DNA from: Paragemmobacter kunshanensis
GTDB lineage: Bacteria; Pseudomonadota; Alphaproteobacteria; Rhodobacterales; Rhodobacteraceae
Assembly: GCF_011059185.1 (NCBI RefSeq)
Contig: NZ_JAALFE010000016.1
Location: 46,421 to 110,420 of the forward strand
Direction: 5' to 3'
DNA length: 64,000 bases
Part shown: in pieces, positions 26,267-33,627 of the stretch
Numbering within the stretch: position 1 is the first letter of the stretch
Layout: every line of letters starts with the position of its first letter
The notes under the pieces: generated by a model
What the model was told of the DNA's origin: nothing
The model's input: the letters and a program-made list of their open reading frames with translations, nothing else
Databases searched by the model: none
Program-made: the position numbers and the translations under genes

Positions 26267-27355
26267 ATGTTCCGGCGTCTCGCACGCCATGCCATGACGC
26301 TGGTGATCGCAGGTTCGCTTGCGCTCACCCTCCTCTCGGCGGGCCGCATCGCGATGGACCCGACCCTCGCCCCCCTGCGCGCGGCGACAACATCCGAGAT
26401 TACCGCCGCCATCGACCGCGAACTCGCCCGCCTTTCCCCCGGCACCATCCCCGCCCGGATCACCGAACACCTCGCCGCCGACCGCCGCGATTGGGTCGTG
26501 CTGCAATCCCTGCGCGACCTCGCCACCGAACTGGGCCAACCGCTGCCCCCCGAAACGCAGGCCGCCTATGACGCCGCATGGGAAGAAGATTCCGGCCTCT
26601 GGGCCAATGCCGCCAATTGCGCCGCCTGCGCACTGGACCCGGCGGCCTGCACGCTGTCCACCTTCATGATGTGTCAGGCCCCGATCATGCTCACCCCCAT
26701 CGGTGACCTTGCCACCATCACCGATGCCGGGATCGACTACATGGCCGGGGCCGAGGTGGACCGCATCGCCGTCACCCTCTCGATCATCGGCCTTGGCGCG
26801 ACGGCGACCGTCGTCGCCACCGCGGGCACCTCTGCCGCGGCCAAACTGGGCGCCTCCGCCCTGAAGACCGCGCGCGCCATGAACCGCCTGTCGCCGCGCC
26901 TCACCGCGCTCACCACCCGCGCCGCGACGGATGGGGTGGACTGGATCGCGCTGCGCCGCGCCCGCAGCCTCGACGATGTCGCCCTCTCGCTCCGCGCCGA
27001 TGCCTTCGCCCCCCTCGTCTCCATCGCCGCCGACCTCGACCGCATCCGGGGCGCGACCGATACCACCACGGCGCTCCACCTCCTGCCGCTGATCGACGAT
27101 GCGAACGATGCCCGCCGTCTTGCCGATGCGACACAGGCGCTGGGCCCGCGCATCACCGCCCGGGCCGAGGTTCTGGGAAAGGCCCGCCTCCTGCGCGCCA
27201 CCACCCGCGTCACGGGGATCGGCTATGCGCTGATCACGGGGATGGTCGGGCTGATCCTCTCGGTCGGCCTCTTCCTCGCCTCCGCGCTCCAGACCCGCCT
27301 CTTCGCGGCGCTCCGCCGCCGGGCCGCCGCCGCCGATCAGGCAGAGACCGACTAG
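26267..27355 (+). CDS. unknown membrane protein (362 aa)
   Basis: No family recognised. An N-terminal hydrophobic stretch (about 9-26) looks like a signal anchor; a second lies at about 165-190 (IIGLGATATVVATAGTSAAA) and a third near the C-terminus (about 322-345). Between the first two is a four-Cys segment, NCAACALDPAACTLS plus MMCQ, that could form disulfides or bind metal. The rest is Ala-rich and helical, with many Asp/Arg. It starts at ATG 26267, ten bases after trpS. It is followed by a dispersed repeat and a TGCA array. Confidence 0.75.
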   Translation: MFRRLARHAMTLVIAGSLALTLLSAGRIAMDPTLAPLRAATTSEITAAIDRELARLSPGTIPARITEHLAADRRDWVVLQSLRDLATELGQPLPPETQAAYDAAWEEDSGLWANAANCAACALDPAACTLSTFMMCQAPIMLTPIGDLATITDAGIDYMAGAEVDRIAVTLSIIGLGATATVVATAGTSAAAKLGASALKTARAMNRLSPRLTALTTRAATDGVDWIALRRARSLDDVALSLRADAFAPLVSIAADLDRIRGATDTTTALHLLPLIDDANDARRLADATQALGPRITARAEVLGKARLLRATTRVTGIGYALITGMVGLILSVGLFLASALQTRLFAALRRRAAAADQAETD

Positions 27356-27358
27356 CCC

Positions 27359-27377
27359 CTTCATCTTGGCCCAAATA
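27359..27377 (-). repeat. dispersed 19-nt motif, copy 2
   Basis: Minus-strand sequence TATTTGGGCCAAGATGAAG followed by GGG, just 3 bases past the stop of the unknown membrane protein. It is identical over 19 bases to the copy at 54248-54266. Confidence 0.7.
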
Positions 27378-27470
27378 CCCAATCGACAGATCCCGCAAGC
27401 GCGCCGCCGGGACAGCGCGCCACCCGCCACAGCCCGGATTTTCTGCAAACAGGGTTAAAGGAAAAAACGG

Positions 27471-27525
27471 TGCCCGGGCGTATGCACAGCCGTCTGCACC
27501 GGCTGTCTGCACCGGCCGTGGCACG
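27471..27525 (-). repeat. TGCA array 2 (four to five units)
   Basis: TGCA cores begin at 27483, 27495 and 27508, flanked by degenerate units at 27471 (TGCC) and 27520 (GGCA), giving spacing of 12, 12, 13 and 12. Read on the minus strand it follows the CdhR-type gene stop by about 10 bases and contains GGCTGTGCATACGC, which is also present in array 3. Because the two flanking genes converge here, it cannot be a promoter element of either. Confidence 0.7.
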
Positions 27526-27532
27526 GGTTTTT

Positions 27533-28540
27533 TCACCTCGGCCGGGAAGAAAACGCAGCGTTCGCAGGGCCTTGCCCCCGCCGCAGCGCCGAAGGCGGCA
27601 CCCCGAACCGCCGACTGAACGCCCGGCTCAGGGTAGAGGGGGACGAAAACCCCGTCCGCAGCGCCACCTCGGCCAGGGGATGGCGCGTATCCGTCACCAA
27701 CCGCCGCGCGGCCTGCAGGCGCAGGCCCATCGCATAGGCCCCTGGGCTTTCGCCAAGGTATTGATGGAAAAGGCTTTCCATCCGCCGGGGCGACAGCCCC
27801 ACCGCCCGCGCGATGCGCGCCATGGGTTCGGGATCGTCGATCCGCGCCTCCATCCGGGCAATCGCCTCGGCCACCCGCCCATCCAGCCGCGGGTCGCGCT
27901 GCGGCGGGGCCACCTGCGGCTCATGCCCCGCGCGCTGCGTCGTCAGGAAAGACGCCGCCACCTGCCGCGCCAGGGGCGCCCCATGGCGGCTTGCGATCAG
28001 ATGCAGCATCAGGTCCTGCGCCGGTGCCGCACCCCCCACGGTTACCCTATTGCGATCAATGACATAGCGGTCTGGCAGGCATTCCATCTGCGGGAAGGCG
28101 GCCGCGAAATCCTCCAGGTCTTCCCAATGCACGGTCGCCCGATAGCCATCCAGCAACCCCGCCCGCGCCATCACCCAGGCCCCCGCATCCACCCCCGCGA
28201 TCAGCCGGAACCGGGGCGCCATCCGCCGCAGGGCCTGCAGGAAGGGCCGCGTCGCCACCTCGGCCTGCCGATAGCCCACGATCACCATCAGCACATCCGC
28301 CCCTTCGGCCGAAGCCAGCGGCCCCGCCGAGGGCAATTCGATCCCGCAGGTCAGCGGAACGGGCCGCCCATCGGGTGACACCACGCGCCAGCGATAGGCC
28401 TCTTCCCCCAGATGCCGGTTCGCCGCCCGCATGGGATCAAGCACCGAGGCCACCTCGAGGATCGAGGCATGCGGCAGCACCAGCACCGCCAGCGTCAGGG
28501 GCGCACGGGAGGGAAGGAAAATGTTGACGTTTTCGGCCAT
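27533..28540 (-). CDS. cdhR: GlxA/CdhR-type AraC-family transcriptional regulator
   Basis: A 335-residue regulator. The N-terminal two thirds is a DJ-1/PfpI-like domain (LAVLVLPHASILEVASVLDPMR; ADVLMVIVGY), and the C-terminal third has two AraC-type helix-turn-helix motifs (LSPRRMESLFHQYLGESP; EVALRTGFSSPSTLSRAFSRRFG). In Pseudomonas, CdhR of this type activates carnitine dehydrogenase genes, and here it is divergent from the carnitine-type operon, so I infer the same role. ATG 28540 has no clear Shine-Dalgarno. Confidence 0.8.
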   Translation of the reverse strand: MAENVNIFLPSRAPLTLAVLVLPHASILEVASVLDPMRAANRHLGEEAYRWRVVSPDGRPVPLTCGIELPSAGPLASAEGADVLMVIVGYRQAEVATRPFLQALRRMAPRFRLIAGVDAGAWVMARAGLLDGYRATVHWEDLEDFAAAFPQMECLPDRYVIDRNRVTVGGAAPAQDLMLHLIASRHGAPLARQVAASFLTTQRAGHEPQVAPPQRDPRLDGRVAEAIARMEARIDDPEPMARIARAVGLSPRRMESLFHQYLGESPGAYAMGLRLQAARRLVTDTRHPLAEVALRTGFSSPSTLSRAFSRRFGVPPSALRRGQGPANAAFSSRPR

Positions 28541-28545
28541 ATGAA

Positions 28546-28560
28546 TTGCGTAAAGCGCAA
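28546..28560. promoter_or_regulatory. dyad TTGCG-N5-CGCAA between regulator and carnitine operon
   Basis: A perfect 5+5 inverted repeat lies 5 bases upstream of the regulator start and 52 bases before the cleavage-enzyme start. Position and symmetry fit an operator shared by the divergent genes, probably autoregulatory. The protein bound is inferred, not shown. Confidence 0.45.
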
Positions 28561-28612
28561 AGCATCGCGGCGCAAGCAGGCTAATCTTGCAGGAAGACAA
28601 GGGAGGACCGCC

Positions 28613-29527
28613 ATGCCGCTCGCCATGAATCGCGAGGTTTTCATCACCTGTGCCGTGACCGGATCGGGCGGCACGCAGGACCGCAGCCCGCATGTGCCGC
28701 GCAGCCCCCAGCAGATCGCGGAAAGCGCCATCGCGGCGGCCAAGGCGGGCGCGGCGGTGGTGCATTGCCATGTCCGCGACCCCGAAACCGGCAAACCCGC
28801 CCGCGACCCCGCGCTTTACCGCGAAGTCACGGAACGCATTCGGGATTCCGCGACCGATGTGGTGCTGAACCTGACCGCCGGGATGGGCGGCGACATCTAT
28901 TTCGAAGGGACCGAGGATATGGGCCGCATCGGCCCCCGCTCCGACATGGCGGGCGCCACGGAACGGGTGGCGCATGTCGTGGAATGCCGCCCGGAAATCT
29001 GCACGCTCGACTGCGGCACAATGAATTTCAACGAAGCCGATTACGTCATGGTCAACACGCCCGGCATGCTGCGCGACATGGCGAAACGCATGACGGCGGC
29101 AGGCGTTCGGATCGAGATCGAGGCCTTTGATACCGGCCACCTCTGGCTGGCCAAGGAACTGGTGAAGGAAGGCGTGATCCCCGAACCGGTGCTGGTGCAG
29201 CTTTGCATGGGCGTGCCGTGGGGCGCGCCGGATGACCTGAACACCTTCATGGCGATGGTGAACAACGTCCCCGCAGGCTGGCACTATTCGGCCTTCTCTC
29301 TGGGTCGCAACCAGATGGCCTATGTCGCGGCGGCGGTGCTGGCGGGCGGCAATGTCCGCGTCGGGCTGGAAGACAACCTCTGGCTCGACAAGGGCGTGCT
29401 GGCCACCAACGCCCAGCTTGTCGAACGCGCGGCGACCATCGTCGAAAACATGGGCGCCCGCGTCATCACCCCCGCCGAAGTGCGCGCCCGGCTCAAGCTG
29501 GACAAGCGCCCGCCCTTGCCGAAATAG
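28613..29527 (+). CDS. beta-keto acid cleavage enzyme (BKACE), probable 3-dehydrocarnitine cleavage enzyme
   Basis: A 304-residue TIM-barrel zinc enzyme of the BKACE family (formerly DUF849). Visible are the metal-binding HCHVRD (about 49-54), the segment TAGMGGD, ECRPEICTLDCGTMNF and the late GLEDNLW. Family members condense a 3-keto acid with acetyl-CoA to give acetoacetate and a new acyl-CoA. Next to carnitine dehydrogenase and a thioesterase the likely reaction is 3-dehydrocarnitine plus acetyl-CoA to betainyl-CoA plus acetoacetate. ATG 28613 has GGGAGGACC upstream. First gene of the operon. Confidence 0.85.
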   Translation: MPLAMNREVFITCAVTGSGGTQDRSPHVPRSPQQIAESAIAAAKAGAAVVHCHVRDPETGKPARDPALYREVTERIRDSATDVVLNLTAGMGGDIYFEGTEDMGRIGPRSDMAGATERVAHVVECRPEICTLDCGTMNFNEADYVMVNTPGMLRDMAKRMTAAGVRIEIEAFDTGHLWLAKELVKEGVIPEPVLVQLCMGVPWGAPDDLNTFMAMVNNVPAGWHYSAFSLGRNQMAYVAAAVLAGGNVRVGLEDNLWLDKGVLATNAQLVERAATIVENMGARVITPAEVRARLKLDKRPPLPK

Positions 29528-29528
29528 G

Positions 29529-29969
29529 GTGGAAAAGGTCGGCTCCATCCCGCCGCCCCATGCCGCGCAAAGCATCGCGCGGCTGATTCCCCTGGGGCAG
29601 GGCTGGGTGCTGGAGCCGCTGGAGGCGGGCTTCCTCCTCCGCACCATCGCGCAAGAGGCGCGCCCGGTGCAGGTCCGCATCACGGGCGAAGAGGCACAGG
29701 CCCTGCGTCAGGGCGAGGTGACGCCGGAACAGATGGCGCAGCGGCACGGGGTGGCGCTGCACCACCCGCCGCCCGGCGCTGTCACCGTCGCCTTCTCGGA
29801 CGAGGCGATACGTCTTGCAGGGCGGGCGCAGGATGGCAGGGCACAGGGCGGCGACGCCCGGGTGCCACGGGAACAGCCGCCGGGGCAGGGGACCTTCCTG
29901 CCCCGCGCGGGCATCATCGGGGCGGCGCTGATCGCGCTGCTGGCCTTGGCCCTTCTATGGGCCGTCTGA
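29529..29969 (+). CDS. unknown small protein with C-terminal membrane anchor (146 aa)
   Basis: No family recognised. Starts at GTG 29529, one base after the previous stop triplet, so it is tightly packed in the operon. The N-terminal 110 residues are soluble-looking and Glu/Gln/Arg-rich; the last 20 (IIGAALIALLALALLWAV) form one transmembrane helix. That makes a tail-anchored protein facing the cytoplasm. It sits between two carnitine-degradation enzymes and is probably co-transcribed with them; it could tether or regulate them, which is speculation. Confidence 0.65.
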   Translation: MEKVGSIPPPHAAQSIARLIPLGQGWVLEPLEAGFLLRTIAQEARPVQVRITGEEAQALRQGEVTPEQMAQRHGVALHHPPPGAVTVAFSDEAIRLAGRAQDGRAQGGDARVPREQPPGQGTFLPRAGIIGAALIALLALALLWAV

Positions 29970-29983
29970 CGGAGAGAACGGAC

Positions 29984-31441
29984 ATGGCGCGCAAGGCGGG
30001 CATCATCGGGGGTGGGGTCATCGGCGGCGGCTGGGCCGCGCGCTTCCTGCTCAATGGCTGGGATGTGGTGGTCTTCGACCCCGATCCGGAGGCCCCGCGC
30101 AAGGTGGGCGAGGTCATCGCCAATGCCAAGCGCGCGCTGCCTGCCCTGTCCGATGGCCCGATGCCGCCCGAAGGCAGGCTGACCTTCGCCGCCACCATCA
30201 CCGAGGCCGTGGAAGGCGCCGACTACATTCAGGAATCCGTTTCCGAACGGCTGGACCTGAAGCACCGCGTCTTTGCCCAGATCCAGCAGGTGGCACCGGA
30301 TACCCCCATCGGATCCTCCACCTCGGGCTTCAAACCCTCCGAGTTGCAGCAGAACGCCGCCAACCCCGCGACGATCTTCGTCGCGCACCCCTTCAACCCC
30401 GTCTACCTGCTGCCGCTGGCCGAGATCGTGCCCTCAGTGAAATCCGACCCGGCGCTGATCGAAGCCGCGAAGGAGATCCTGCGCGAAATCGGGATGTTCC
30501 CCCTGCATATCCGCAAGGAAATCGACGCCCATATCGCCGACCGCTTCCTCGAAGCGGTCTGGCGCGAGGCGCTGTGGCTCGTGAAGGACGGCATCGCCAC
30601 GACCGAGGAAATCGACGAGGCGATCCGCATGGGCTTCGGCCTGCGCTGGGGCCAGATGGGCCTGTTCGAGACCTACCGCATCGCGGGCGGCGAGGCGGGG
30701 ATGAAGCATTTCATGGCCCAATTCGGCCCCTGCCTGACATGGCCCTGGACCAAACTGATGGATGTCCCCGAATTCAATGACGACCTCGTGGACCTCATCG
30801 CCGGGCAATCCGACGCGCAATCGGGGCACCATACCATCCGCGAACTGGAACGCATCCGCGACCAGAACCTGATCGGCTTCCTGCGGGTGTTGAAGGAACG
30901 GAACTGGGGCGCGGGCAAGGTGCTTCTGGACCACGACGCCCGCCGCCGTCAGGCGATGCCCGACCCGTCGCCCGACAGCGCGGCCCCCATGGAAATGGCG
31001 CGCATGCATGTCCTGCCGGGCTGGATCGACTATAACGGCCACATGACCGAAAGCCGCTATCTCTTTGCGGCCTCGGAAACCTCTGACGCCTTCCTGCGCC
31101 ATATCGGGGCCGATATCGCCTATGTCGGCACGGGCTTCAGCTATTACACCGCCGAGACGCACATCATGCATCTGGGCGAGGCGAAGCTGGGCGATGCGCT
31201 GTCGGGGACGGTGCAGGTGATCCATGCCGATGAGAAGCGGCTGCATGTCTTCATCCGCATCCTGAAAGGCGATGAGGCGGTGGCGACGCTGGAACAGATG
31301 CTGCTGCATGTCGACATGAAGGCAGGCAAGACCTGCGCGGCGCCGCCCGCGATCCTTGATCGCCTGCTGCCCATCGCCAAGGCCCATGCCGCCCTGCCGA
31401 AACCCGAAGCGGCGGGCCGCCATGTGGGGCAGAAGAAGTGA
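29984..31441 (+). CDS. L-carnitine dehydrogenase fused to betainyl-CoA thioesterase
   Basis: A 485-residue two-domain protein. Residues 1-320 are a 3-hydroxyacyl-CoA-dehydrogenase-fold carnitine 3-dehydrogenase with the NAD loop GGGVIGGGWAARF (9-21) and FVAHPFNPVYLLPLAEIVPS. Residues 340-475 are a hotdog thioesterase with GWIDYNGHMTESRY. The first oxidises carnitine to 3-dehydrocarnitine; the second would release glycine betaine from betainyl-CoA, the product of the BKACE enzyme upstream. Fused forms are known in rhizobia and relatives. ATG 29984 follows GGAGAG. The stop overlaps the SDR start. Confidence 0.88.
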   Translation: MARKAGIIGGGVIGGGWAARFLLNGWDVVVFDPDPEAPRKVGEVIANAKRALPALSDGPMPPEGRLTFAATITEAVEGADYIQESVSERLDLKHRVFAQIQQVAPDTPIGSSTSGFKPSELQQNAANPATIFVAHPFNPVYLLPLAEIVPSVKSDPALIEAAKEILREIGMFPLHIRKEIDAHIADRFLEAVWREALWLVKDGIATTEEIDEAIRMGFGLRWGQMGLFETYRIAGGEAGMKHFMAQFGPCLTWPWTKLMDVPEFNDDLVDLIAGQSDAQSGHHTIRELERIRDQNLIGFLRVLKERNWGAGKVLLDHDARRRQAMPDPSPDSAAPMEMARMHVLPGWIDYNGHMTESRYLFAASETSDAFLRHIGADIAYVGTGFSYYTAETHIMHLGEAKLGDALSGTVQVIHADEKRLHVFIRILKGDEAVATLEQMLLHVDMKAGKTCAAPPAILDRLLPIAKAHAALPKPEAAGRHVGQKK

Positions 31442-32193
31442 CACGCCGCGTCCTGATCACGGCAGGGGCGAATGGCATCGGGCTGGAAATGGCCCGGGCC
31501 TTTGCTGCGGTGGGTGATCGGGTCTGGGTGACCGATGTGGATGCCGCCGCCGTGGCCGCCGTGCCGGAAGGCATGCGCGCCACCCGCTGCGATGCCTCGG
31601 ATGAAGGCGAGATGGTCGCGCTCTTCGCCGCCATCACCGCCGATTGGGGCGGGCTGGACGTGCTTTGCGCCAATGCAGGGATCAAGGGCCCGACCGCCGC
31701 GATCGAGGACATGGACCTTGCGGAATGGCATGCCTGCCTTGCCGTCAACCTCGATGGCGCGATGATCGCGGCGAAACACGCGGCGCGGCTGATGAAGCCA
31801 GCGGGCAAGGGCGTGATGATCTTCACCTCCTCCACCTCCGGTCTTTACGGCACGCCCTTTCGCGCCCCCTATGTGGCGGCGAAATGGGGCGTCATCGGCC
31901 TGATGAAGACCGTGGCCATGGAACTCGGCCCCCATGGCATCCGCGCCAATGCGATCTGCCCGGGGTCGGTGAACGGCCCCCGCATCGACCGGGTGATCGA
32001 GGCCGAGGCCGCGGCCAAGGGCATGACGCCGGATGCCGTGCGGCAAGGCTATGCCAGCGGCACCGCGATGAAGCGGCTGTCCGACCCCGAAGATGTCGCC
32101 GCCATGGCGTTGTTTCTTGCCTCGGAGGGGGCGAAGATGGTGTCGGGGCAGGCGCTTGCCGTCGACGGCATGACCTATAACGTTGATCCGTAA
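31438..32193 (+). CDS. short-chain dehydrogenase/reductase (SDR)
   Basis: A 251-residue classical SDR. The cofactor loop is ITAGANGIGLEMARAF, with NAG (CANAGIKG), a catalytic Ser in TSSTSGLYG, and YxxxK as YVAAK. Starts at GTG 31438, overlapping the carnitine dehydrogenase stop by 4 bases (GTGA). The substrate is unknown. One attractive possibility is acetoacetate to 3-hydroxybutyrate, because the cleavage step upstream yields acetoacetate; oxidation of another hydroxy intermediate is equally open. Confidence 0.85.
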   Translation: MTRRVLITAGANGIGLEMARAFAAVGDRVWVTDVDAAAVAAVPEGMRATRCDASDEGEMVALFAAITADWGGLDVLCANAGIKGPTAAIEDMDLAEWHACLAVNLDGAMIAAKHAARLMKPAGKGVMIFTSSTSGLYGTPFRAPYVAAKWGVIGLMKTVAMELGPHGIRANAICPGSVNGPRIDRVIEAEAAAKGMTPDAVRQGYASGTAMKRLSDPEDVAAMALFLASEGAKMVSGQALAVDGMTYNVDP

Positions 32194-32204
32194 GGAAGAC
32201 CGCC

Positions 32205-33368
32205 ATGCAATTCGGCCTGACCGAAGAACAGCAGATGATCGTCGAGACGACGCGCAGCTTCGTCGAGAATGAGCTTTACCCCCACGAGATGGAGGTGGAA
32301 CGCACGGGCCATCTGCGCATGGACCTGATCAAGCAGGTTCAGGCCAAGGCCATGCAGGCGGGCCTCTATGCCGCCAACATGCCGGCCGAGGTGGGGGGCG
32401 CGGGTCTGGATACGCTGTCATGGCTTCTTTACGAAAAGGAGCTGGGCAAGGCCAACTACGCGCTGCACTGGACCTGCGTCGCGCGGCCTTCGAACATCCT
32501 GCTGGCCGGGACGGAAGAGCAGCGGCAGAAATACCTCTATCCCTGCATCCGGGGCGAGAAATGGGATTGTCTTGCCATGACGGAACCGGGCGCGGGGTCC
32601 GATCTGCGCGGCATGAAGGCAAGCGCGCGGCAGGACGGGGATGACTGGGTGCTGAACGGCACCAAGCATTTCATCAGCCATGCCGATCTGGCCGATTTCG
32701 CCATCTGCTTCATGGCAAGCGGAGAAGAGGACACGCCGCGCGGCAGGAAGAAGCTGATCACCGCCTTCTTCGTGGACAAGGGCACACCCGGTTTCACCGT
32801 CCGCGACGGCTATCGCAATGTCAGCCACCGGGGATATACCAACGCCATCCTCGAATTCGACAATTGCCGCCTCCCGAAGAGCCAGATTCTGGGCGAGGTC
32901 CACAAGGGCTTCGAGGTCGCCAATGCATGGCTTGGCGCGACCCGCCTGCAGGTCGCCGCAACCTGCCTTGGCCGCGCCGAACGCGCGCTGGCCCATGCCG
33001 TGCAATATGCGGCGGAGCGTCAGCAGTTCGGACAGGCCATCGGCAAGTTCCAGGGCATCAGCTTCAAACTGGCCGACATGGCGATGGAGTTGAAGGCGGC
33101 GGAGCTTCTGACATGGGAAGCCGCGTGGAAATTCGATCAGGGCACGGTGACCGAGGCCGACATGAGCATGGCCAAGCTCAAGGCGACCGAGGTTCTGGCC
33201 TTCATCGCCGACGAGGCGATCCAGATCCACGGCGGGATGGGCCTGATGGACGACCTGCCCCTGGAACGCATCTGGCGCGACGCGCGGGTGGAGCGGATCT
33301 GGGAAGGCACCTCCGAAATCCAACGCCACATCATCAGCCGCCAGATGCTGCGGGCCTTCGGTGCCTGA
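32205..33368 (+). CDS. acyl-CoA dehydrogenase (CaiA/gamma-butyrobetainyl-CoA dehydrogenase-like)
   Basis: A 387-residue flavoprotein of standard length. Motifs: MTEPGAGSDLRGMK for FAD, LGATRLQVAATCLGRAERAL, YAAERQQFGQAIGKFQGI, IQIHGGMGLM and the C-terminal RVERIWEGTSEIQRHIISRQ. It should introduce a 2,3-double bond and pass electrons to ETF. With a CaiD-like hydratase and a CoA ligase downstream, gamma-butyrobetainyl-CoA is the best substrate guess; other acyl-CoAs are possible. It begins 11 bases after the SDR stop, and its stop is followed at once by the inverted-repeat element. Confidence 0.85.
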   Translation: MQFGLTEEQQMIVETTRSFVENELYPHEMEVERTGHLRMDLIKQVQAKAMQAGLYAANMPAEVGGAGLDTLSWLLYEKELGKANYALHWTCVARPSNILLAGTEEQRQKYLYPCIRGEKWDCLAMTEPGAGSDLRGMKASARQDGDDWVLNGTKHFISHADLADFAICFMASGEEDTPRGRKKLITAFFVDKGTPGFTVRDGYRNVSHRGYTNAILEFDNCRLPKSQILGEVHKGFEVANAWLGATRLQVAATCLGRAERALAHAVQYAAERQQFGQAIGKFQGISFKLADMAMELKAAELLTWEAAWKFDQGTVTEADMSMAKLKATEVLAFIADEAIQIHGGMGLMDDLPLERIWRDARVERIWEGTSEIQRHIISRQMLRAFGA

Positions 33369-33375
33369 CCCCACT

Positions 33376-33600
33376 CCCGGGGGCGCTTCGCCCCCCGGAC
33401 CCCCAGAGGATATTTGAGAACAGATGAAGTAACGAAATGTTAACGCATCGAGTCCACTCTGATCGCACGGTACAGGCGGGGACGCCGATGACCGTAACAG
33501 GTGAAGTCCCCCTGTCCGTTGACTGGGCAGGGGGCGCTTCCTGCCTCTTCATCTGTTCTCAAATATCCTCTGGGGGTCCGGGGGGCGAAGCGCCCCCGGG
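33376..33600. mobile_element. 225-bp element with perfect 54-bp terminal inverted repeats (MITE-like)
   Basis: Positions 33376-33429 and 33547-33600 are exact reverse complements over 54 bases. Each arm carries its own GC hairpin, a GGACCCCC block, and at its inner end the TATTTGAGAACAGATGAAG motif related to the dispersed 19-nt family. The 117-base centre contains another hairpin (CCCCCTGTCC/GGGCAGGGGG, 33511-33537 region) and no gene. It separates the acyl-CoA dehydrogenase from the CoA synthetase. I saw no target-site duplication, so transposition is not proven. Confidence 0.7.
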
Positions 33601-33627
33601 GGCATCCACTTGTGCCGAGGCGCAGGC

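Noticed and set aside
33376..33600. Insertion sequence with transposase
   Set aside because: No open frame of transposase size or motif is found in the 117-base centre; only a MITE-like status can be supported.
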